Assembly (NCBI GenBank): GCA_027924585.1
Contig: BSBM01000200.1
Span: forward strand, 2,542,001-2,606,000
Source of the DNA: Larix kaempferi
Taxonomy: Eukaryota; Streptophyta; Pinopsida; Pinales; Pinaceae
Direction: 5' to 3'
DNA: 64,000 bases
Below, piece after piece: positions 51,617-61,648 of the stretch. Made by a program: the position numbers and the translations under genes. The notes beneath the pieces were generated by a model. It did no database searches, was not told where the DNA came from, and worked only from the letters and a program-made list of their open reading frames with translations. Within the stretch, counting starts at the first letter, position 1. The number at the start of each line of letters is the position of its first letter.

Positions 51617-54600
51617 TCTTGAAGGCTTACCTGATTTCTTAAAAAACACGAGTTTTTAGAAAATGTGTTTTATTTCATAAATGGAATCAACAAAGTATGC
51701 ACATTCTACGTCATAACGACTTTCTTTAGTTTGCGCACGCGTCCGGAAATAAGAAAAGCTTACTTCCACCGTTTTTTAAAATCACAGCTTCTAGAAGGTT
51801 TACATGATTTCTTAAAAAACACGAGTTTTTAGAAAATGTGTTTTATTTCATAAATGGAATCTACAATGTATGCACATTCTACGTCATAACGAATTTCTAT
51901 AGTTTGCGCATGCGTCCGGAAATAAGAAAAGCTTACTTCCCCTCTTTTTTAAAATCACAGCTTCTAGAAGGTTTACATGATTTCTTAAAAAACACGAGTT
52001 TTTAGAAAATGTGTTTTATTTCATAAATGGAATCAACAAAGTATGCACATTCTACATCATAACGAATTTCTATAGTTTGAGCATGCATTTGGAAATAAGA
52101 AAAGCTTACTTCTCCCGTTTTTTAGAATCACAGCTTCTAGAAGGTTTACATGATTTCCTAAAAAACGCGAGTTTTTAGAAAATGTGTTTTATTTAATAAA
52201 TGCAATCAACAAAGTATGCACATTCTACGTCATAACGACTTTCTATAGTTTGCGCATGCGTCCGGAAATAAGAAAATCTTACTTCCACCGTTTTTTAAAA
52301 TCACCGCTTCTAGAAGGTTTACATGATTTCTTAAAAAACACGAGTTTTTAGAAAATGTTCTTTATTTCATAAATGGAATCAAGAAAGTATGCACATTCTA
52401 CGTCATAACGACTTTCTATAGTTTGCGCATTCGTCCGGAAATAAGAAAAGCTTACTTCCCCCGTTTTTTAAAATCACAGCTTCTAGAAGGTTTACCTGAT
52501 TTCTTAAAAAACACGAGTTTTTAGAAAATGTGTTTTATTTCATAAATGGAATCAACAAAGTATGCACATTCTACGTCATAACGACTTTCTTTAGTTTGCG
52601 CACGCGTCCGGATATAAGAAAAGCTTACTTCCACCGTTTTTTAAAATCACAGCTTCTAGAAGGTTTACATGATTTCTTAAAAAACATGAGTTTTTAGAAA
52701 ATGTGTTTTATCTCATAAATGGAATCTACAATGTATGCACATTCTACGTCATAACGAATTTCTATAGTTTGCGCATGCGTCCGGAAATAAGAAAAGCTTA
52801 CTTCCCCTGTTTTTTAAAATCACAGCTTCTAGAAGGTTTAGATGATTTCTTAAAAAACACGAGTTTTTAGAAAATGTGTTTTATTTCATAAATGGAATCA
52901 ACAAAGTATGCACATTCTACGTCATAACGAATTTCTATAGTTTGAGCATGCATTTGGAAATAAGAAAAGCTTACTTCTCCCGTTTTTTAGAATCACAGCT
53001 TCTAGAAGGTTTACATGATTTCCTAAAAAACACGAGTTTTTAGAAAATGTGTTTTATTTAATAAATGCAATCAACAAAGTATGCACATTCTACGTCATAA
53101 CGACTTTCTATAGTTTGCGCATGCATTCGGAAATAAGAAAAGCTTACTTCCACCGTTTTTTAAAATCACCGCTTCTAGAAGGTTTACATGATTTCTTAAA
53201 AAACACTAGTTTTTAGAAAATGTGTTTTATTTAATAAATGGAATGAACAAAGTATGCACATTCTACGTCATAACGACTTTCTATAGTTTGCGCATTCGTC
53301 CGGAAATAAGAAAAGCTTACTTCCCCCGTTTTTTAAAATCACAGCTTCTAGAAGGTTTACATGATTTCTTAAAAAACACGAGTTTTTAGAAAATGTGTTT
53401 TATTTCATAAATGGAATCAGCAAAGTATGCACATTCTACGTCATAATGACTTTCTATAGTTTGCGCACGCGTCCGGATATAAGAAAAGCTTACTTCCACC
53501 GTTTTTTAAAATCACAGCTTCTAGAAGGTTTACATGATTTCTTAAAAAACATGAGCTTTTAGAAAATGTGTTTTATCTCATAAATGGAATCAACAAAGTA
53601 TGCACATTCTACGTCATAACGACTTTCTATAGTTTGCGCATGCGTCCGGAAATAAGAAAAGCTTACTTCCACCGTTTTTTAAAATCACAGCTTCTAGAAG
53701 ATTTACATGATTTCGTAAAAAAGACAAGTTTTTAGAAAATGTGCTTTATTTCATAAATGGAATCTACAAAGTATGCACATTCTACGTCATAACGACTTTC
53801 TATATTTTGCGCATTCGTCCGGAAATAAGAAAAGCTTACTTCCACCGTTTGTTAAAATCATAGCTTCTAGAAGGTTTACATGATTTCGTAAAAAACACGA
53901 GTTTTAAGAAAATGTGCTTTATTTCATAAATGGAATCTACAAATTATGCACATTCTACATCATAACGACTTTCTATAGTTTGCGCATGCGTCCGGAAATA
54001 AGAAAAGCTTACTTCCCCCGTTTTTTAAAATCACAGCTTCTAGAAGGTTTACATGATTTCATAAAAAACACGAGTTTTTAGAAAATGTGTTTTATTTCAT
54101 AAATGAAATCAACAAAGTATGCACATTCTACGTCATAACGACTTTCTATAGTTTGCGCATGTGTTTGGAAATAAGAAAAGCTTACTTCCCCCGTTTTTTA
54201 AAATCACAGCTTCCAAAAGGTTTACATGATTTCTTAAAAAACACGAGTTTTTAGAAAATGTGTTTTATTTCATAAATGGAATCAACAAAGTATGCACATT
54301 CTACGTCATAACGACCTTCTATAGTTTGCGCATGCGTCCGGAAATAAGAAAAGCTTACTTCCACCGTTTTTTAAAATCACCGCTTCTAGAAGGTTTACAT
54401 GATTTCTTAAAAAACACGTGTTTTTAGAAAATGTGTTTTACTTCACAAATGGAATCAACAAAGTATGCACATTCTACGTCATAACGACTTTCTATAGTTT
54501 GCGCATTCGTCCGGAAATAAGAAAAGCTTACTTCCACCATTTTTTAAAATCACAGCTTCTAGAAGGTTTACATGATTTCGTAAAAAACACGAGTTTTTAG

Positions 54601-56114
54601 AAAATGTGTTTTATTTCATAAATGGAATCTACAAAGTATGCACATTATACATCATAACGAATTTCTATAGTTTGCGCATGCGTCCGGAAATAAGAAAAGC
54701 TTACTTCCCCCGTTTTTTAAAATCACATCACCTAGAAGGTTTACATGATTTCTTAAAAAACACGAGTTTTTAGAAAATGTGTTTTATTTCATAAATGGAA
54801 TCAACAAAGTATGCACATTCTACATCATAACGACTTTCTATAGTTTGCGCATGCGTTTGGAAATAAGAAACGCTTACTTCCCCCGTTTTTTTAAATCACA
54901 GCTTCTAGAAGGTTTACAAGATTTCGTAAAAAACACGAGTTTTTAGAAAATGTGTTTTATTTCATAAATGGAATCAACAAAGTATTGACATTCTACGTCA
55001 TAACGACTTTCTATAGTTTGCGCATGCGTCCGGAAATAAGAAAAGCTTACTTCCCCCGTTTTTTAAAATGACAGCTTCTAGAAGGTTTACATGATTTCTT
55101 AAAAAACAAGAGTTTTTAGACAATGTGTTTTATTTCATAAATGGAATCAACAAAGTATGCACATTCTACGTCATAACGACTTTCTATAGTTTGCTTATGC
55201 GTTTGGAAATAAGAAACGCTTACTTCCCCCATTTTTTTAAATCACAGCTTCTAGAAGGTTTACATGATTTCGTAAAAAACACGAGTTTTTAGAAAATGTG
55301 TTTTATTTCATAAATGGAATCAACAAAGTATGCACATTCTACGTCATAACGACTTTCTAAAGTTTGCGCATGCGTCCGGAAATTAGAAAAGCTTACTTCC
55401 CCCGTTTTTTAAAATCACAGCTTCTAGAAGGTTTACATGATTTCGTAAAAAACACGAGTTTTTAGAAAATGTGTTTTATTTCATAAATGGAATCTACAAA
55501 GTATGCACGTTCTACATCATAGCGAATTTCTATAGTTTGCGCATGCGTCCGGAAATAAGAAAAGCTTACTTCCCCCGTTTTTTAAAATCACAGCTTCTAG
55601 AAGGTTTACATGATTTCTTAAAAAACACGAGTTTTTAGAAAATGTATTTTATTTCATAAATGGAATAACCAAAGTATGCACATTCTACGTCATAACGACT
55701 TTCTATAGTTTGCGCATGCGTCTGGAAATAAGAAAAGCTTACTTCCACCGTTTTTTAAAATCACCGCTTCTAGAAGGTTTACATTATTTTTTAAAAAATA
55801 CGAGTTTTTAGAAAATGTGTCTTATTTCATAAATGGAATCAACATAGTATGCACATTCTACGTCATAACGACTTTCTATAGTTTGCGCATTCGTCGGGAA
55901 ATAAGAAAAGCTTACTTCCACCGTTTTTTAAAATCACAGCTTCTAGAAGGTTTACATGATTTCGTGAAAAACACGAGTTTTTAGAAAATGTGTTTTATTT
56001 CATAAATGGAAGCTACAAAGTATGCACATTCTACGTCATAACGACTTTCTATAGTTTGCGCATGCGTCCGGAAATAAGAAAAGCTTACTTCCCCCGTTTT
56101 TTAAAATCACAGCT
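51617..56114. repeat. HOR unit 5, 26 monomers (4498 bp), parental form
   Basis: Contains every marker monomer once in order: TCTTGAAGGC, CTTTAG/GCACGCG, GAGCATGC (twice, 865 bp apart), GGATATAAG (twice), GACAAG (53723), TTTGTTAAAATCATAG, TTTCATAAA, CGACCTTC, CACGTG (54415), TTATACATC, ACAAGATTTCG, GACAATG, TCTAAAG with AAATTAG, CATAGCG, AATGTATTTT and ACATTATTTTTT. Confidence 0.88.
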
Positions 56115-58536
56115 TCTTGAAGGCTTACCTGATTTCTTAAAAAACACGAGTTTTTAGAAAATGTGTTTTATTTCATAAATGGAATCAACAAAGTATGCAC
56201 ATTCTACGTCATAACGACTTTCTTTAGTTTGCGCACGCGTCCGGAAATAAGAAAAGCTTACTTCCACCGTTTTTTAAAATCACAGCTTCTAGAAGGTTTA
56301 CATGATTTCTTAAAAAACACGAGTTTTTAGAAAATGTGTTTTATTTCATAAATGGAATCTACAATGTATGCACATTCTACGTCATAACGAATTTCTATAG
56401 TTTGCGCATGCGTCCGGAAATAAGAAAAGCTTACTTCCCCTGTTTTTTAAAATCACAGCTTCTAGAAGGTTTACATGATTTCTTAAAAAACACGAGTTTT
56501 TAGAAAATGTGTTTTATTTCATAAATGGAATCAACAAAGTATGCACATTCTACGTCATAACGAATTTCTATAGTTTGAGCATGCATTTGGAAATAAGAAA
56601 AGCTTACTTCTCCCGTTTTTTAGAATCACAGCTTCTAGAAGGTTTACATGATTTCCTAAAAAATGCGAGTTTTTAGAAAATGTGTTTTATTTAATAAATG
56701 CAATCTACAAAGTATGCACATTCTACGTCATAACGACTTTCTATAGTTTGCGCATGCGTCCGGAAATAAGAAAATCTTACTTCCACCGTTTTTTAAAATC
56801 ACCGCTTCTAGAAGGTTTACATGATTTCTTAAAAAACACGAGTTTTTAGAAAATGTGTTTTATTTCATAAATGGAATCAAGAAAGTATGCACATTCTACG
56901 TCATAACGACTTTCTATAGTTTTCGCATTCGTCCGGAAATAAGAAAAGCTTACTTCCCCCGTTTTTTAAAATCACAGCTTCTAGAAGGTTTACCTGATTT
57001 CTTAAAAAACACGAGTTTTTAGAAAATGTGTTTTATTTCATAAATGGAATCAACAAAGTATGCACATTCTACGTCATAACGACTTTCTTTAGTTTGCGCA
57101 CGCGTCCGGATATAAGAAAAGCTTACTTCCACCGTTTTTTAAAATCACAGCTTCTAGAAGGTTTACATGATTTCTTAAAAAACATGAGTTTTTAGAAAAT
57201 GTGTTTTATCTCATAAATGGAATCTACAATGTATGCACATTCTACGTCATAACGAATTTCTATAGTTTGCGCATGCGTCCGGAAATAAGAAAAGCTTACT
57301 TCCCCTGTTTTTTAAAATCACAGCTTCTAGAAGGTTTACATGATTTCTTAAAAAACACGAGTTTTTAGAAAATGTGTTTTATTTCATAAATGGAATCAAC
57401 AAAGTATGCACATTCTACGTCATAACGAATTTCTATAGTTTGAGCATGCATTTGGAAATAAGAAAAGCTTACTTCTCCCGTTTTTTAGAATCACAGCTTC
57501 GAGAAGGTTTACATGATTTCCTAAAAATCACGAGTTTTTAGAAAATGTGTTTTATTTAATAAATGCAATCAACAAAGTATGCACATTCTACGTCATAACG
57601 ACTTTCTATAGTTTGCGCATGCATTCGGAAATAAGAAAAGCTTACTTCCACCGTTTTTTAAAATCACCGCTTCTAGAAGGTTTACATGATTTCTTAAAAA
57701 ACACGAGTTTTTAGAAAATGTGTTTTATTTAATAAATGGAATGAACAAAGTATGCACATTCTACGTCATAACGACTTTCTATAGTTTGCGCATTCGTCCG
57801 GAAATAAGAAAAGCTTACTTCCCCCGTTTTTTAAAATCACAGCTTCTAGAAGGTTTACATGATTTCTTAAAAAACACGAGTTTTTAGAAAATGTGTTTTA
57901 TTTCATAAATGGAATCAACAAAGTATGCACATTCTACGTCATAATGACTTTCTATAGTTTGCGCACGCGTCCGGATATAAGAAAAGCTTACTTCCACCGT
58001 TTTTTAAAATCACAGCTTCTAGAAGGTTTACATGATTTCTTAAAAAACATGAGATTTTAGAAAATGTGTTTTATCTCATAAATGGAATCAACAAAGTATG
58101 CACATTCTACGTCATAACGACTTTCTATAGTTTGCGCATGCGTCTGGAAATAAGAAAAGCTTACTTCCACCGTTTTTTAAAATCACCGCTTCTAGAAGGT
58201 TTACATTATTTTTTAAAAAATACGAGTTTTTAGAAAATGTGTCTTATTTCATAAATGGAATCAACATAGTATGCACATTCTACGTCATAACGACTTTCTA
58301 TAGTTTGCGCATTCGTCGGGAAATAAGAAAAGCTTACTTCCACCGTTTTTTAAAATCACAGCTTCTAGAAGGTTTACATGATTTCGTGAAAAACACGAGT
58401 TTTTAGAAAATGTGTTTTATTTCATAAATGGAAGCTACAAAGTATGCACATTCTACGTCATAACGACTTTCTATAGTTTGCGCATGCGTCCGGAAATAAG
58501 AAAAGCTTACTTCCCCCGTTTTTTAAAATCACAGCT
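56115..58536. repeat. HOR unit 6, 14 monomers (2422 bp)
   Basis: Twelve monomers are missing relative to unit 5. The junction lies between about 58085 and 58144, where a TTTATCTCATAAATGG monomer passes into a GCGTCTGG/ACATTATTTTTT monomer; in unit 5 these states are about 2076 bp apart (53641 and 55717). Confidence 0.88.
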
Positions 58537-60408
58537 TCTTGAAGGCTTACCTGATTTCTTAAAAAAACACGAGTTTTTAGAAAATGTGTTTTATTTCATA
58601 AATGGAATCAACAAAGTATGCACATTCTACGTCATAACGACTTTCTTTAGTTTGCGCACGCGTCCGGAAATAAGAAAAGCTTACTTCCACCGTTTTTTAA
58701 AATCACAGCTTCTAGAAGGTTTACATGATTTCTTAAAAAACACGAGTTTTTAGAAAATGTGTTTTATTTCATAAATGGAATCTACAATGTATGCACATTC
58801 TACGTCATAACGAATTTCTATAGTTTGCGCATGCATCCGGAAATAAGAAAAGCTTACTTCCCCTGTTTTTTAAAATCACAGCTTCTAGAAGGTTTACATG
58901 ATTTCTTAAAAAACACGAGTTTTTAGAAAATGTGTTTTATTTCATAAATGGAATCAACAAAGTATGCACATTCTACGTCATAACGAATTTCTATAGTTTG
59001 AGCATGCATTTGGAAATAAGAAAAGCTTACTTCTCCCGTTTATTAGAATCACAGCTTCTAGAAGGTTTACATGATTTCCTAAAAAACACGAGTTTTTAGA
59101 AAATGTGTTTTATTTAATAAATGCAATCAACAAAGTATGCACATTCTATGTCATAACGACTTTCTATAGTTTGCGCATGCATTCGGAAATAAGAAAAGCT
59201 TACTTCCACCGTTTTTTAAAATCACCGCTTCTAGAAGGTTTACATGATTTCTTAAAAAACACGAGTTTTTAGAAAATGTGTTTTATTTAATAAATGGAAT
59301 GAACAAAGTATGCACATTCTATGTCATAACGACTTTCTATAGTTTGCGCATTCATCCGGAAATAAGAAACGCTTACTTCCCCCGTTTTTTTAAATCACAG
59401 CTTCTAGAAGGTTTACATGATTTCTTAAAAAACACGAGTTTTTAGAAAATGTGTTTTATTTCATAAATGGAATGAACAAAGTATGCACATTCTACGTCAT
59501 AATGACTTTCTATAGTTTGCGCACGCGTCCGGATATAAGAAAAGCTTACTTCCACCGTTTTTTAAAATCACAGCTTCTAGAAGGTTTACATGATTTCTTA
59601 AAAAACATGAGCTTTTAGAAAATGTGTTTTATCTCATAAATGGAATCGACAAAGTATGCACATTCTACGTCATAACGACTTTCTATAGTTTGCGCATGCG
59701 TCCGGAAATAAGAAAAGCTTACTTCCACCGTTTTTTAAAATCACAGCTTCTAGAAGATTTACATGATTTCGTAAAAAAGACAAGTTTTTAGAAAATGTGC
59801 TTTATTTCATAAATGGAATCTACAAAGTATGCACATTCTACGTCATAACGACTTTCTATATTTTGCGCATTCGTCCGGAAATAAGAAAAGCTTACTTCCA
59901 CCGTTTGTTAAAATCATAGCTTCTAGAAGGTTTACATGATTTCGTAACAAACACGAGTTTTAAGAAAATGTGCTTTATTTCATAAATGGAATCTACAAAT
60001 TATGCACATTCTACATCATAACGACTTTCTATAGTTTGCGCATGCGTTTGGAAATAAGAAAAGCTTACTTCCCCCGTTTTTTAAAATCACAGCTTCTAGA
60101 AGGTTTACATGATTTCATAAAAAACACGAGTTTTTAGAAAATGTGTTTTATTTCATAAATGAAATCAACAAAGTATGCACATTCTACGTCATAACGACTT
60201 TCTATAGTTTGCGCATGTGTTTGGAAATAAGAAAAGCTTACTTCCCCCGTTTTTTAAAATCACAGCTTCCAAAAGGTTTACATGATTTCTTAAAAAACAC
60301 GAGTTTTTAGAAAATGTGTTTTATTTCATAAATGGAATCAACAAAGTATGCACATTCTACGTCATAACGACCTTCTATAGTTTGCGCATGCGTCCGGAAA
60401 TAAGAAAA
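58537..60408. repeat. HOR unit 7, partial, at the right end of the array
   Basis: Follows the unit order from TCTTGAAGGC through GAGCATGC, GGATATAAG, GACAAG (59779) and CGACCTTC (60368), then leaves the pattern where the CACGTG monomer should follow. The first clear mismatch with unit 5 is at 60409 (AAATATTAC instead of AAAGCTTAC). Private changes are more frequent here than in inner units. One inserted A near 58567 yields a spurious 113-codon frame at 58412-58753. Confidence 0.87.
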
Positions 60409-61648
60409 TATTACTTCCACCGTTTATTAAAATCACAGCTTCTAGAAGTTTTACATGATTTATTAAAAAACACGAGTTTTTAGAAAATGTGTTTTATTTC
60501 CTAAATGGAATCAACAAAGTATGCACATTCTACGTCATAAAGATTTTCTATAGTTTGCGCATGCGTCCGGAAATAAGAAAAGATTACTTCCACTGTTTTT
60601 TAAAATCACAACTTCTAGAAGGTTTACATGATTTCTTAAAAAACACGAGTTTTTAGAAAATGTGTTTTATTTCATAAATGGAATCTACAAAGTATGCACA
60701 TTCTACGTCATAACGAATTTCTATAGTTTGCGCATGCGTTTGGAAATATGAAAAGCTTACTTCCACGGTTTTTTAAAATCACAGCTTCTAGAAGGTTTAC
60801 ATGATTTCTTAAAAAACATGAGTTTTTAGAAAATGTGTTTTATTTCATAAATGGAATCAACAAAGTATGCACATTCTACGTCATAACGATTTTCTATAAT
60901 TTGCGCATGCGTCCGAAAATAAGAAAAGATTACTTCCACCGTTTTTTAAAATCACAACTTCTAGAAGGTTTTCATGATTTCTTAAAAAACACGAGTTTTT
61001 AGAAAATGTGTTTTATTTCATAAATGGAATCTACAAAGTATGCACATTCTACGTCATAACGACTTTCTATAGTTTGCGCATGCGTCCGGAAATAAGAAAA
61101 GCTTACTTCCACACGAGTTTTTAGAAAATGTGTTTTATTTCATAAATGGAATCAACAAAGTATGCACATTCTATGTCATAACGACTTTCTATAATTTGCG
61201 CATGCGTCCGGAAATAAGAAAAGCCTACTTCCACCGTTTTTTAAAATCACAGCTTCTAGAAGGTTTACATGATTTCGTAAAAAACACGAGTTTTTAGAAA
61301 ATGTGTTTTATTTCATAAATGGAATCTACAAAGTATGCACATTCTACGTCATAACGAATTTCTATAGTTTTCGCATGCATCCAGAAATAAGAAAAGCTTA
61401 CTTCCCCCGTTTTTTAAAATCACCGCTTCTAGAAGGTTTACATGATTTCTAAAAAAAAACGAGTTTTTAGAAAATGTGTTTTATTTAAAAAATGGAATCA
61501 ACAAAGTATGCACATTCTACGTCATAACGACTTTCTATAGTTTGCGCATGCGTTTGGAAATAAGAAAAGCTTACTTCCCCCGTTTTTTAAAATCACAGCT
61601 TCTAGAAGGTTTAGATGATTTCTTAAAAAACACGAGTTTTTAGAAAAT
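60409..61648. repeat. Divergent monomers right of the HOR array
   Basis: About seven monomers with many private variants (AAAGATTAC, CACAACTTC, GGAAATATG, CCACGG). They belong to no unit of the array on their left. One has a 51-bp deletion (see separate entry). Confidence 0.88.
60992..61113. repeat. 122-bp deletion monomer
   Basis: CGAG anchors are 122 bp apart here instead of 173. The sequence runs from CTTCCA straight into CACGAG at about 61110, so the T6A4 tract, the TTCTAGAA palindrome and the A-run are lost (51 bp). The shared CA at the two edges suggests a microhomology deletion. Neighbouring monomers are full length, so it is private to this site. Confidence 0.93.

Larger units (their letters stand above)
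32792..60408. repeat. Young homogenised HOR array, 27.6 kb
   Basis: Two sets of rare variants define the units. TCTTGAAGGCTTACC starts at 33451, 38641, 46080, 48848, 51617, 56115 and 58537; steps are 30, 43, 16, 16 (plus 1 bp), 26 and 14 monomers. The CACGTG monomer with ACTTCACAAATGG has CACGTG at 36941, 41439, 44380, 47148, 49916 and 54415; steps are 26, 17, 16, 16 and 26 (plus 1 bp) monomers. Corresponding segments are nearly identical base for base, in contrast to the monomers outside the array. The 26-monomer form (4498 bp) contains all marker monomers and is taken as the parental unit; other lengths are explained by in-phase gains and losses. Confidence 0.93.

Noticed and set aside
60992-61113. 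Transposon or foreign insertion at the irregular monomers (26.5, 28.3 and 61.1 kb).
   Set aside because: The length changes are entirely explained by internal duplication (44 bp) or deletion (51 bp) of satellite sequence. No foreign bases or terminal repeats are present.
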